From contig JALGAS010000005.1 of NCBI GenBank assembly GCA_023078685.1, positions 1,116,001 to 1,180,000 on the forward strand: a stretch of 64,000 nt of DNA, in the 5' to 3' direction. The notes beneath the pieces were generated by a model, which saw only the letters and a program-made list of their open reading frames with translations, was not told where the DNA came from and did no database searches. This document shows, in pieces, positions 22,168 to 34,312 of the stretch. Positions within the stretch are counted from its first letter, which is position 1. Every line of letters starts with the position of its first letter. This DNA is from Neopestalotiopsis rosae. Lineage: Eukaryota; Ascomycota; Sordariomycetes; Amphisphaeriales; Sporocadaceae. Made by a program: the position numbers and the translations under genes.

Positions 22168-23090
22168 GGTGGGCTGTGAAAGTTGCGACGTCGCTTGTAT
22201 GAATCTCAATCGACTTGGTTCTAGCGATCGCACGTGCTCACCGTCAAAGGCCTGTACGTCAAGTGTACAGCAGGAATAAGTCTGAGTACGTCGCAATTTC
22301 TCGAATGAAAGTGGGCAACAAGCCGTTGAAACTTGAGCGTCTATCTTGAAAAAAATAATGATCGGAGACAATTATTCGCAAAGTTGCAAATCCTATGCAC
22401 AACCAACACCTTGGAAAGTGACGAAATTATGGAAACGTGGAATCACGAGTAATGACGATCGGTCCTCGTGCTGGCGTGCCGTGCAAGCCGCATCAGCCCC
22501 AGATAAGCTGGGTCAGGGACCGAGGCACAGCGCCATAGGCGTCGTAATAGGCCAGGGCCGTCTGCTGGGTTGCTAAGTAGGTGCCTAATGCAACGGCGCG
22601 ACACGAGTTTTTGGATATTGTATCACGTTAACTGCATACTTGCGCCAAATCCTGCCGCGATTAGTGACAATGTCTCGATAAGCGGATTATATCTTGAACA
22701 ATTATATGCATGGTCTTGTAAATTGCGGGCGCTGCTTTTGTGTCCTATGTATCTTGTTTCCCAGAACAAACAATTAATTGACGAACAACCCGATGAGGGC
22801 TTCGACTTTCGCCTCGGGTGTTTTCAGCCACTATCTTGACTGAACTCTAAAATCTATTGTCGCAGCTTGGAAATGGTGAGCCAAAACTTAAATTTCACCT
22901 CAACACTTGGCAAGTCATGTTTTAGAACACTGCACGCCAACCGCAAAACATATGAATTTCACTAGAAATATTGCAATAGGAGAACTTCAGATATCAGACG
23001 CCCATTTTGCTTGACATCACATGTAATATTTTATATTTGCATCGTTTTCTACTTTTGTTTCCCTTTTGATATTGCTTGCATAAAACGATC
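22168..23090. other. intergenic
   Basis: The first part is the promoter and leader of the hydrolase gene. A frame in phase with it stays open upstream to 22371, so an N-terminally extended form is formally possible. No other gene is seen. Confidence 0.4.
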
Positions 23091-24344
23091 CTAAGCGCTC
23101 CGCGCCGGTCGTCTAATACCAGCCTTTTCCAAGATGGGCAGAACATTATCCCGAAAGTAAGGAAACTCCTCGACATAATCCACAAACGACAGCGTAGTGC
23201 CATTAAAGCCAGCGGCGTGCAGAGCCAGCAGGCCGTCGGCCACCTGCTGCGGGTTGCCAATGAGCGGGTAGCCGCCGTGGCCCGCGGCCATGCGGTTGCG
23301 GATCAGGTTGAGCAGGTCGTGCGGGAACGACTGGGCGTGGGCAAACTGCAGGGCCACGAGGTTGTCGACGGCGCCCTCGTCCGTGTTCTGCTCGCAGAAG
23401 TAGGCGTAAAAGTCCTTGGCCTCTTGCTCCGTCGGGCGGCAGACGACGTGGGCCAGGGTAAGCACGCCGACGTTCTTGCCCGCATCGCGCGCCTGCTGCT
23501 TGAGCGCCGCCACCTCGGTCTTGGAGCGCTCCAGGTCGATGGCCGGCGTGAAGAGGAAATCGGCATTGTTGATGGCGAACTCGCGGCCCTGGCCCGAGCC
23601 CGCGGCGTTGAGGATGGGCGCCCGGCGCGAGGGCTGCGGCAGACCCAGAATGTTCTTGAGCTTGAAGAATTTCCCGTCATAGTCAAACGACTCGGTCTTG
23701 GTCCAGAGCGCCTTGATGACGTCGAACCAGTCCTGGGCGTAGCCGTAGCGCTCCTCGTGCGTCGCGGGCAGCTGCAGGCCCAGGGCCTCGTACTCGGGCT
23801 GGTTCCAGCCGGCGACAATGTTGAGACCTACGCGCCCGCCGCTGATCTTGTCAATGGTGGCAATCTGTTTTGCCACCACGGCTGGGTGGTTGGCGACGGT
23901 GTGGACAGTGGCAATCACGTTGAGGTCCTTGGTGTGCGCCAGTAAACCAGTAGCCCATGTGACTGTTTCCAGCACGTCCTTGTGAAAGTTTGTCTCTCCT
24001 CCGTAACCAATCCACTATTTAAGCATAAATATTAGCAGTCTGTCCGTGAGGGAGGTTCCATTGCACAGGCAGAGGTAGTATATGCTGGGACACTCATGGC
24101 GTCTGGAGAATGCAGCACATGAGTTTTGAGGCACTTTGACAGATTCAAGAAAGTCACCCACTCGAGCTATAGGAAGCATGAAATCGATTCCTGCCTCATC
24201 CAACAGCTTGGCTAATTTCAAATTGTTCTCCCAAGAGTTGACCCATCGCTCCGGGATCTTGGTCACGGACATGCCGCTGCTGCAGTTACTGGCAAATGTG
24301 CCGAGCAGGAACTGCCCTTCCGTAAACATGGAGTTTTCAGCCAT
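23091..24344 (-). CDS. FMN-dependent luciferase-like monooxygenase (SsuD/RutA type)
   Basis: Exons 24344-24162 and 24014-23091 on the minus strand give 368 residues; the intron is 147 nt with donor GTGGGT, a CTGCTAAT branch and TTAAATAG. The family uses FMNH2 and O2 to cleave C-S or C-N bonds (alkanesulfonates, uracil ring) and needs a separate flavin reductase. Diagnostic segments are MLPIAR plus WIGYGGETNFH at the exon junction, ATVHTVANHPAVVAKQ, IDKISGGRVGLNIVAGW, EERYGYAQDWFDVIKALW and AAGSGQGREFA. The spliced junction restores the family consensus exactly, which supports the intron. The protein should be cytosolic. Bacterial-like enzymes of this class in fungi are often transferred genes, but the intron shows long residence. 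Confidence 0.85.
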
Positions 24345-25114
24345 CTTGTGATAATGTGAATTTTTGATAATTAAACGCCCGCGTAGATGAAGCTGTCCAG
24401 AGCATAAAAGATAAATGTAGGTCTACTCTGACTATAACAATTGGTTACCTCAGCTATTTATCAGATAGTTATAGCTGGCTCTTATCGCTGGCACATAAGC
24501 TTTAGCGTCCATGTCGGCTGTGTTCCTCTCCGCACTTCGAGATCATATCCGCCATGTGTTATCAAGGAGCGAGCCGATTTGCGGAGAATTTAGGACTTCA
24601 ATCTGCGGAGTAAGAGAGCCTGGGGTATTCTAGCGCCTGAGACTAACACTTAGAGATAGGAGAACGGCTTTTCACATCGCTTGGAGTTTTCGGCAGATCG
24701 CCAAGGCGCTGCTATTTCAGAACGGCGGTCTCAAGACGAACGCAACTAAGCATAACCTGGTGGAGAATAATCGGATGGAGATTTGGAGCTGCAACGCATC
24801 GAAGCAAGGGGTAGCATGTATGCCATTGTCCGCGGAGGTCATGACATTGATACCACCAGTGTCAAATGGAATTGCACAACAGGAAGACTTGTCTTTGGCT
24901 CACTCACTAAGAATCTCGAGAGGATTGCGTGCCAAGATGAATGGATTGGGTTTCGATATGATTTGATTATAGGTGGCTTTTTACTAAGAGTATCTCAATT
25001 TGAGAACACTAGCTATGCAAAAATTGACAATATTTGAACTCTTCCATGTAATGTCGTGAAGCTCCTGTCGACAAAGATGCCCCCATGAAGCATATGGATT
25101 CAAGGAGGAAATGT
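24345..25114. other. intergenic
   Basis: No gene is supported; overlapping frames of 68 and 84 codons at 24760-25037 have no features. The interval includes the promoter of the monooxygenase gene and the 3' flank of the NMT gene. Confidence 0.45.
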
Positions 25115-26846
25115 TTACAGCATGACGAAACCAACTCCGCTGAGCGCTTGGTCGTCCAGACGATTCCTCTTGTCGACGCCTCCAGCAATCGCGTTGGCCC
25201 TGTAGTTGAACAGATAGTAGTGAAGCTGGCCATCGCCGGCACCAAACTTTTGCTCCTCCAAGAACAGACCATTGTCCATGAGCGAGAGGGCGTTGAATAC
25301 ATCAAACTTGTTTCTCTTGCAAAGAACGAGGGCGTCCGACATAAGAGCATTCAAGCGAGTCTTGAAGGCTTCACGGTTGACATTGTCGCCGAGGCCAGTC
25401 TCTGTGGCGTAGTAGAAGAGGTAGGCAGCACGAACGACCTTGTGTTTCGATTCGCGCAGAACAGACGATTCGAGGCAGTAAAAGGAGAAGAAGTCGGTAA
25501 TCTTCTTGTTCTCGTCCTCAGCCACGTAAGTCCAAATAACTTGCTCCTCGAGCTGCTCCTTGGCCTTCTTGTGCAAAAGCCAGTGGCGAACGTCCTCCTT
25601 GTTCCAGTCGGGAGCCAGATCGTATCGCGAAAGATACCGGATCAGGAGATCGTGAACAGCATCGACATCCTTTTCTTGCATCTCTCTCAGGCCCTTCAAC
25701 TTGGTGTTCTCGGGAACGTGGTACTTGCGAACCTGGTACTGAGGCTTTGAGCCAGCAGGCAGGGGGCTGAAGCCAGTCTCGTACAGCTTCTGCCAATCAA
25801 TGGCACGGTGGTAGTAGCGGCAGGTGCTGACTGGTGTAGGCAACACGATACCACCAGTGTAGATGGCTTGCCAGACCTCCTCCAGGTTGCAGCGGCGAGT
25901 AACCTCCTTGATCAGGACAGGGGCGAGTCGCTTGGATCGCAGCTTCTTGTGTATGCAAAGGAAGTTGACCTCGGAGGCGTGGATGACGTTCTTGCGTACC
26001 CGAATCTCCAAGGGGACAGCGGAAATAAAGGCGACGAGCTTCTTGGAAGTCGATGCGCGCACACCAACATGCCACTGCTTCTTCCAGTTGGGAGGCATCA
26101 TGGCCCTGTAGTTCTTCATGTCAGCCCTGGAAAATTGAAAGTCAAAACAGATCGAATACTTACCACTTGAGGATACTGTACGAGTAGTTGAATCGGAACA
26201 GAGCTTCGTCATCCTCAACGTAGTGTCCCTGGAGCAGCTCCCTGACCTCTTCATTCTCTGTAGGATTCGAGATATCCATGTCGCACCACTCAAAGCCGGC
26301 AACCAGCGGCGGGGGCTCCTTTGAAACCGACTCCAAAGTTTGGACCTTGATGGGGCCATCCTCAAACTTTTGCTCCTCGCCAAAGTTGGGCACGGGCTGC
26401 GTGGACCAGAATTTGTATGCGCCCATGTCCTTTGCATTCTTTCCACTGGCGGCCAAGCCCGTCATGATCTCCTGGAGCTTGAGCCTCTTGAGGGCCTCGG
26501 TGGCCGAGTTCAGGTCATTGCTGCCGGTCGATTTGGCGATTTCGCTGGCCAGGGCCGGGTTGAGGTCGAGGAGCTGGGATACTTGGTCGGGGGTGAGGTT
26601 GTCAATGGCCTTGTGCAGCTTCAACTCTTGGTCGTCCTTGGAGGATGTAGACTTTCCAGAGAGGGCATCCTTGAGCTTCTTCTTCTTGGACTTCTTCTTC
26701 TTGGCGGCGGGCGCGCTGCCCTCGGCGGCTGGCTCTTCGTCGGCCTCGTCGTCTGACTCTACGGCGGCGGCCTTGCCCTTGCCCTTGGGGTCTTCCTCAG
26801 TGGGCTCGGCGAGCTGAGGGTCGATGACTTTTGATTCCTCGGCCAT
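25115..26846 (-). CDS. NMT1: glycylpeptide N-tetradecanoyltransferase (N-myristoyltransferase)
   Basis: Exons 26846-26164 and 26126-25115 give 564 residues. The enzyme moves myristate from myristoyl-CoA to the N-terminal Gly of ARF, Galpha and other proteins; it is cytosolic and ribosome-associated. An acidic/lysine-rich N-terminal region (KKKKSKKKK near 50) serves ribosome targeting. The GNAT-like catalytic fold follows, with [27 protein letters not shown] and [20 protein letters not shown]. The chain ends GVGFVML, and the terminal carboxylate is the catalytic base in this family. The intron is only 37 nt (26163-26127), yet splicing it rebuilds the conserved SILKWADMKNYR, so it must be removed. 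Confidence 0.95.
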
Positions 26847-28962
26847 GATGTCGGGATGCTGTCGGTGCAGCTATCAAGGAGGATGGTGGTGTAGGTTGTG
26901 TTAGGTTGCGACCAGGTGCTAAGGTAATGTTAGGTGGAATTCTGGCTCTGGTCGTTACCTGGAATTGATGATCTGGCCCTCGCGACGAGCATGCATAGCC
27001 AATTGACAACCTTGGAAGTGGGATGGCGGGGTAGGTAAATTAGGTAGGTGGTGGGGGTACACATGTGCTGCTTTGCACAAAAACGTGGCCCAGTACTGCG
27101 CTCTAACCTTAGGTCACTCACTCACCAACTGGTGCTGGAGCCTCTTCAAGTTGGTAGCACCAACGTATGAGTATATCTCGCTTAGATCTCGCTTACTATT
27201 TTGACTTACTACGCCGCGCCTGTGTATATGCTTTCCGTCATGCAAATGATATTGCAAGGCTCTATGTTGCTCTCGGCTTTTGATTGGTCACATTTTCTCT
27301 CTTTCATCATCTTTCTGTGCTGTCAAGCGAAAGCCTTGCAAATAAGAACCATAATTCGACCTTGGAAGGGGCATGGATATAATGAAGGCGAGATCCAGAT
27401 AGAAGTTGCTTTTATATCTGCTATAAGAAGTTCGACGCATGCCAAGGTATAAGAAGCGCAAAGTAATGGATTTTTGTTCAATATGGTTGAGAACACCATC
27501 CGGTATCGCATCATGCTCTTCGCTACCGTCTTCCATCCTCAAAAGTGGGATAGTCTAGAAGTGCAGTTGGCTTCGCTGCTGAGATTCCACACTGAGCAAA
27601 CGGCTGACGGCTATATAACCACTTGCGGAAAAATGTCTGGGCCCTAGATGGAATAAGTACTAGACAACCTCTTTTCAGAATGGCACTGAGACTTCCCCCA
27701 CGATCGGCTGCCCACATGCTAAAAACACTTTGACATGCCTTGGCGCGCGCAAGATAATGTACCCGAGCGGCTGGATTCAAAACACCGACACACCCTCTCA
27801 ACCCATCTTCTTCGCTAATCGGCTCAACGAACATAGAGGGGTATGGTGCACAGGCCGCTCTCTCCCCGTGCTTGTTTGCTCACGATTTTTTCTATACTAT
27901 ACCAAGAAACTACAGTCATGCATGTATGTATGCACGAGTCCAGATCCATGTGTATATCTTACCACGAGATGATACAATTCTTCAACGAATTGTCTCTTCT
28001 TGACTCGGCGACCATGACTTCAGCCCCTCGCTCTCAGACGTGATTTGCACCGAACAAGCCTCAATCGCAATAGCATCTGTTCAGCCTCGTTGTCCTTTCC
28101 TCAGACTACTGCTGTGATATTGGACAATGGCCCTAGTTCCTGGACCTTGATGGGCTTATCATATACCTAGTCACCCAACTAATCAAGTCTAGCAGCCGAG
28201 ATCTCTGATGAGAGAAAAGAGAGTAAAAGAGCCAGGTCTCAGCTGTCTACCTACCTAGTTGTTGTGCCTGCTAATGCTCTCTTTGGACATGATCACCCGT
28301 GCCTTGCGTATCATTGTGGCCGCCACTGGCGCTCGGGCAGCCGATAGATTCGGATATAAGACTGGGCGAGACTGGGGTTCTTACTGGAGATTGCGATCGT
28401 TATTCTTAGCGTCTAGTTCGTAGAATAATTCAGCTACCCAAGCTATGGGTAACTAGCTGATGGACTTTTCACTGTGATTGGGCGCTGTACGGTTGATTTA
28501 CAGATGTCAACCTATATGATTTTCCATGCTGAAGGGAGACCGCAAGAATAGAAGTTGTAGTCTCTTCTGGGGATGCATCCATGGCCGTGTAGGGCGTGGT
28601 AGGATACCCAATGCGGCATGACCCCATCGTCAAAGCTCTGCATTTGGTGCAGAGAGAGTTGACCATTTCCCCCCATCGGCTACCATCCCGATGGATTGGA
28701 CCTCCCTGGTCCCAAGTGCCGAGAAGAGCAGGCTTTGGCCCACTGTTATTACCAAAACTTACAGGGGCCATATCTCTCTTTGCCATATTCTCTTAAGATA
28801 TCATCCCCTGGAGAGGAGGGCTGATAGAGAGGATGTGATTCTCAATGTCTCTCATCTCATTATCATCTCTCCCTTAGCTTCCCGCGGCGATGGTACTGCC
28901 ATCAAAGCGCCGGCATTCGAATTGACAATCCTCTTCGCCTATTCCGGCATTACTCGATAATC
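26847..28962. other. intergenic, no supported gene
   Basis: The divergent upstream region lies between NMT and the receptor-like gene. Short frames on both strands (60-105 codons) show no domains. CTACCTACCTAGTTG-type short motifs recur at 28160-28260 without clear structure. Confidence 0.4.
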
Positions 28963-30332
28963 ATGTCGAATATTGGACCAAGAATTGACGGCATCTGCTG
29001 GGCGTTGACAGCTACCGCGACCATTTTTCTCGGGACGAGGCTCTATGTCAGGCTGACACAGAGTAGGTTGTGGTGGGATGATCATTTCCTGACAATATCA
29101 TGGGCAAGTCTACTACGCGTCTTATATCAGTGGTCGGGCGACTCTGACCTGTTCCAGTTGTTGTTAATTGTGCACGTGAGCCTGTCATCGTACGCAGTAA
29201 CGCTGGGATTCGGTCAACATTCCGCAGCGGTGTCCAAAGAAAATCTTTATACCTTGGTTAAGCTGGTGAGCGTCACCAGTGTCTTGACACTCGTTGCTGC
29301 GGCCTTTTCCAAAACATCGTTCGCTCTCACGCTCTTGAGACTCACCGACGGGTGGATGAAAAAGGCAGTGTGGGTCATCATCGTCACATTGAACTTGGTG
29401 CTTCTAGTCAACGCCATCTTGCCCTTCCTGCGATGCATACCGAGCGAGGCGGCGTGGAACCCGGTAGTTGAGGGCAAATGTTTCGATATTCTCATCTCCA
29501 TTCGCTTCAGTATTTTTGGAGCAGCCTACTCGGCGGCCATGGACTGGTTACTTGCGCTGGTGCCGTGGGCCATCATCATGAAGTTGAACATGAAGATAAA
29601 TGAAAGGATAGGCGTGGCAGTCTGCATGAGTCTGGGCTTGGTGTAAGTTTCGATATGTGTTCTTCAGACCCTCTCTGTCACTCACATCCTGGTTATCACT
29701 ACCTCGTCTCGTGCTGTCGTGCTGGGGAAGGAGAGAGAAACGGCCATATTGTGTCAAGCTCGCGTGCTAATTCGTATCATCATAGGGCCGGGATGACTTC
29801 CATCGTTCGTTGCATCAAGATCCCCTTGGTCAATTCAGAGGACTTTACATATCGTGCCGGCGACTTGGCTATATGGACGGTGGCCGAGGTAGCGACAACC
29901 ATTATGGCGACATCCATTCCTGTTTTGCGTGTGTTTTTGCGCAGAATGGTCACCACGAATCAGGGCAGCAGCGGGCCCGTCAATCCTTATCATCGCTCTG
30001 CCGCCGACGGTACCTTTGTCAAAAATCTTCATCCCGATACCAAAGCTACTGAGCACACGACGAATATTACAAGCGGTGTACGGGACCGCAACTCGGGAGG
30101 TGGAATTGGAGTATCGCGATTCAGCAGGGATCGATTTGCTGTTGCTACAGTTCCGGCGAAGACGCACGACGATGGGAGGATCATGAAGACCGATACAATC
30201 GCTGTCCATTTCGATCAAAGGCAGAGCCACGGCAGCGAGGCTGGAGAGAGCACACTTGTTGGTGACGAACCCAATAGCAGGAGTAGCATTGAGCTCCATT
30301 CCTTATCGAGGGATACCCGTGATGCAAATTGA
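28963..30332 (+). CDS. PTH11-like seven-transmembrane protein (fungal rhodopsin-like domain)
   Basis: Exons 28963-29103, 29158-29642 and 29786-30332 give 390 residues. The first intron is a GC-AG intron (GCAAGT, CTCTGACC branch, TTCCAG) of 54 nt that keeps frame, and the second is 143 nt. Removing the first rebuilds the family line DDHFLTISW-LLLIVHVSL. Seven hydrophobic helices are visible, starting with ICWALTATATIFLGTRLYVRL and ending TVAEVATTIMATSIPVLRVFLRR, followed by a polar cytosolic tail of about 130 residues. A WDDH-like motif (WWDDHFL) after helix 1 is typical. No CFEM domain precedes it. Relatives are plasma-membrane proteins implicated in surface sensing; the ligand is unknown. 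Confidence 0.8.
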
Positions 30333-33300
30333 AACAGCCCATCTCGAGATTCCAAGATGGAAATATCAATACAGCTTAAACGGCCAAAAGGACCAAGTTC
30401 CCCATCCAAGTTCCCCATTGCGCGCATCGCAAATGCAAACATGTTGAATATGATCTCCGTCATGTGAACTGCAGATCGTTCGATGTTCAAGAACACACAA
30501 AATTATTCCGCCACAGCCTGAACGCTGGACGATGACTGTAATAATCGCCCGAGCAGTTTCGACGTCCTCGAGTCAACAAAGTTGAATTCTGCAAAAAGAC
30601 AAGTTTGAGATCTCAGATCTGAGATGTACATCAGGAAAAAGAATGATCCGAGGCGGGCTCGATCCGCCGACCTTCAGTGTGTTAGACTGACGTGATAACC
30701 AACTACACCATCGGACCCGTTTGCTAGTTGTTAAGATCGTCGACTAATGATACCCATATTCTAGACCAAGCTTGAGAAATTCATTGTGCTAGGTGAAGTC
30801 GTCGCCGACCCAACTAAGATGGAAGACTTGCTCCATGTGGTCGTTGTTCATCATCGTTGAGGGAGGCCTTGGGCTCATATGTCATGGTTGGCGACGTTAG
30901 GGTGAAGGCGTTGCGTTACGTTGCAATGGCAGTGACTATACCTACCAGTACAAAGCCAAGGGTGACAAGCACTGTAACATGGCTGGTGTCCGTCTCCGGC
31001 GAAGCAAAGTGAAAGAAGACTGGCTTTCTGAATGCCAGCTTGCGTTGCAGGCCAAACAGCCGAACCTGGCGACGATAGCGACAGCAATTCCAGAGAATTG
31101 GACTTTCGCTGAACTGGAGTGCCATTGCCGGAGTTGCTAGTAAACCCAGGTAGCCGGCAGCCCGGTTGTTGTACCATGGCAACCGCGCTTGGCCTAGCGG
31201 ATTGTGGCGTATAGGAATGAGAGGTATATATGTCCGAACTATAGAGGACAGCGACCAGAGGTATGCCATTGGCCTGGATGGTGTGCTACGCTCATGGACC
31301 AATGCCAATGCGGACATGCATCTCCATCAGGAGACATGGTGGTCATGCCTGATGGAAGATGACATTTGTAGCATCTTTTCCGTAATCCTGGAGACTGTCC
31401 TTGGCCCAGGGTTTTGTTGAAGTAACAAGTCTACTGCAAGAAATCCTGGCCTTGATCCGCTTGCTCTTGTAAATACAAGATCGTTTCCGGTGAATTGGGA
31501 AATATCCAAGGTCGGTGTTCACAAGACGAAGGGTTTATTTAGGTAGCAAGCGGTGATTCTGGGGCCGTCGTCATGGAGCTGGGGTAACCATAAGGAGGTA
31601 TCCATTCTTATTTACCTTTGCATGATTCATAGTGAATGTCGCGACGAGAGCCGATTTTGCCGATCGTTCCCGGACCTTGGAACGGCACAAAGTAGAACCC
31701 AGGAACAGGTCTAGACTTTGCATATTTCTCAAAAGGAGAACGACCATACAGACATGATTTCATATGGTTGAAACAAGCATTGTGCCAACCTCTTGTTCAT
31801 CGTTCCCGAGCCCTATGATCCTGGACCGAGACAACCACAAGGGCAGACTCCAGACTGACATGAGGATTGACGGACTCTGAAGAGATGGTTGAGACCTTTA
31901 AGATCCCCAAACGGGTTCGAGTTTCCTAAAAGAGTACCAGGGCGGCTCGGCGATCAGGTGGGCATGACGGGACGTCGAGAAGCTTGCGGGCTGGCTTGGC
32001 TGGCTTGGCTGGTAGCTTTGGTAGACCGGCTGTTGCCCCCACAGAACGGGAATAGCACAGGTACAAATGGAGACAAATAGAAACTCTAAAGAAGGACCAG
32101 CCAAAGCCAGTAGCCAGCCAGTCAGGCGATAAAGGTATGGTGGGGTGATGGATGAGAAGCAGCCAGAAACCAGGCATCAGAAGAGTGCAAGCTGGTTGGT
32201 GAATTGGTAAAAATGGCTGACGGCTTAAGCTGGCCAAGACGTAAAAGCAGCCGGAGGCTCGGGTGCGTAGTGTAGTGCACGTTGGTAACCTAGTGCTTTC
32301 CCTCGTGGTTGCGTGGGCTCAATTTCGTCCGTCCGCCGATCCCCCAGAACAGCCAGGTGATGACTGGTCGGAATTGAAACTGCCACTTCCCTCTCGAATC
32401 CTTCCAACAAACACTTATGAAAATATGACATGTGAGAGAAACGGGAGGAGAGAACAGACGAACGGGACGTTCACTTGTCATCAAGAGACGCGGCTCAGAT
32501 GGTGGCTGCTAGGAGACTCTCCCATTGCAGGCAGAACCGCTGTTGCCGTTTCTTCTTTTCAAGGCGGCGAGCGAATGCCCAAAATTAGAAGGCCGGGCCT
32601 AGACGTGAGCAAAGAAACCCACATGTTATCCCTCGTCCTGGATTCGAGTGTACACCAGTATGTACCACCTGGGAAAATAGAGATGAACAGGAGAAAAGTT
32701 GCACACAGTCTATCAAAACTGTCCAGATGGATCTCCTAACTCGGTCCTGATTTTTCTTGATGCAAGCAGTTTTCTTCCTCAGTGTGTAAAGAAATATGCG
32801 GGGGCCGGGTGGGTACCGACCGATTTATGCATCTTTTTCTTCACTGTTCCGCAGCCAAGCGAGCGCCGCTACCGCCAGCCGCTTGGGCCGCGGCGGCGCC
32901 GTGTTTCTATAAATTGCCAGCCAATGCGCCAGTACCACACACCTTCGGGTCCGCGTCCTTTTTGTGCACTGTAGGGCGAGAGACGCTACACTAACTGACT
33001 ACTACCGTGAAGTTGGGCAAAGCCTGTTTTTACGGGGTTTTAGACTTGGTTGTATGCTTGCTTGATGGTCCTGCTTGGCTCGCCCACTCGCCTACCCTAC
33101 ATTACAGTATCGACTAAAATGCAACCAATTGTTACAGTGTAAAAGGGGCAGCAACAGGCCATTTCCGGGGTGCTCGCCTTGGCTAGGCTTACGGGATTTA
33201 CATAAGTGAGCTGTTACTGCGGATCCCCTCTACGTCATCGCCATGATGCCAAAACCATTTGCACCACAACCACCAAAAGTCATTGGACCTGTATATGGCG

Positions 33301-34312
33301 CCAGCTCGTGGCGGTGCCTTCGGGTTCGAGCTTTTTGGTTGGTTGCTCATGTTCATTGTTGTGCAACCTTCGGAACAGCGTGCAGCAACAGTTCCCGGCG
33401 TCCCGGATATTCGCATCGTCTAGGCACCCAGCTTTGGACGATACGATGAGTACAAGTGGTCCCGTCATACCTACGGAATATGCCAGCCATATATTCTCGT
33501 ATTGTAGCTAGTGTGAAGAAGCAATTCGTGGCTTGGGCTATGGTGGTCACTGGGAATGCATAGCCGACCTCCTCCTGTCGAGCTAATGTACACAATGGTG
33601 TTATGCTGCTGCTCGGCCGTTGAGTTATTTCCCGAATGGTCAAAGCCGCTAGCATAAACGTTAGCAGGAATTAGAATTGACTCCATCAAGCTCAATGCAA
33701 ACTTTACTTGCCCTCTGCTACCTCTGTCCCCTCACTAAAAACTAGTTTTAGGATGTAGCCAAGCTTAATGACAGTGTAACTTGCAACCTGAACGGCCACA
33801 ATTAAAAATACTAAAAAATAAAGAAGCCTCGTTGTGAATAATGGATACCACGGATCGTGCTCCAATGACGCACGCGCCAAAGCCGATCTATATCAATATA
33901 GTTGGCGCGAGCTTGCCGGGTCATCCCCGTTTACTTCGTATCCATCATGAAACACGCGAAGACCTGCTTGCTGATCCTGGGTCATCCTCTTCGCCTTGTG
34001 CGGATCCCTCATCGCCTTGCACACTGTGTCTAATGTTGTAAATGTCTGATGTCTGCTGTTGTCCCTCCCGGTGTCAGCCCTGTCAGCCTCTAATAAGCCC
34101 GTTTGCGGACTTTTTTATCCCGATCTCGTAAATAATCCAAAATTCCCAAATATTCGCTTTCCCATGCTTTCCGTGTGTATTTCCATTTTGTAGTATGCGA
34201 TCATCCTGTTGCTAGGATATCACCTTTTGCTCTGGACATTGTCGTGTCCTTCCTCTCGCTCTATACAACACACACTTACACATATTGATCTGGGAATCTC
34301 CAGTACTATACA
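30333..34312. other. 3.98-kb gene-poor interval upstream of chitin synthase
   Basis: Apart from the tRNA at 30644-30717, I see no gene. Purine/pyrimidine-skewed stretches and a GGCTGGCTT tandem (about 31985-32015) occur. The final 120 bp are pyrimidine-rich with CACACACTTACAC before the chitin synthase ATG, a likely leader. Frames such as 32263-32739 lack domain or splice support. Confidence 0.4.
30644..30717 (-). tRNA. tRNA-Val (anticodon AAC)
   Basis: The minus strand folds into a full cloverleaf of 74 nt with no intron. The acceptor stem GGTCCGA pairs with TCGGATC (one G-T) and the discriminator base is A. The anticodon stem TCAGT/ACTGA encloses loop CTAACAC, giving anticodon AAC. The T arm carries GGATCGAGCCC. 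A TTTTT tract just downstream on the same strand is the expected RNA polymerase III terminator. Confidence 0.93.

Noticed and set aside
23076..23945. 289-codon plus-strand frame opposite the monooxygenase
   Set aside because: Antisense shadow rich in Val/Gly/Arg with no domain.
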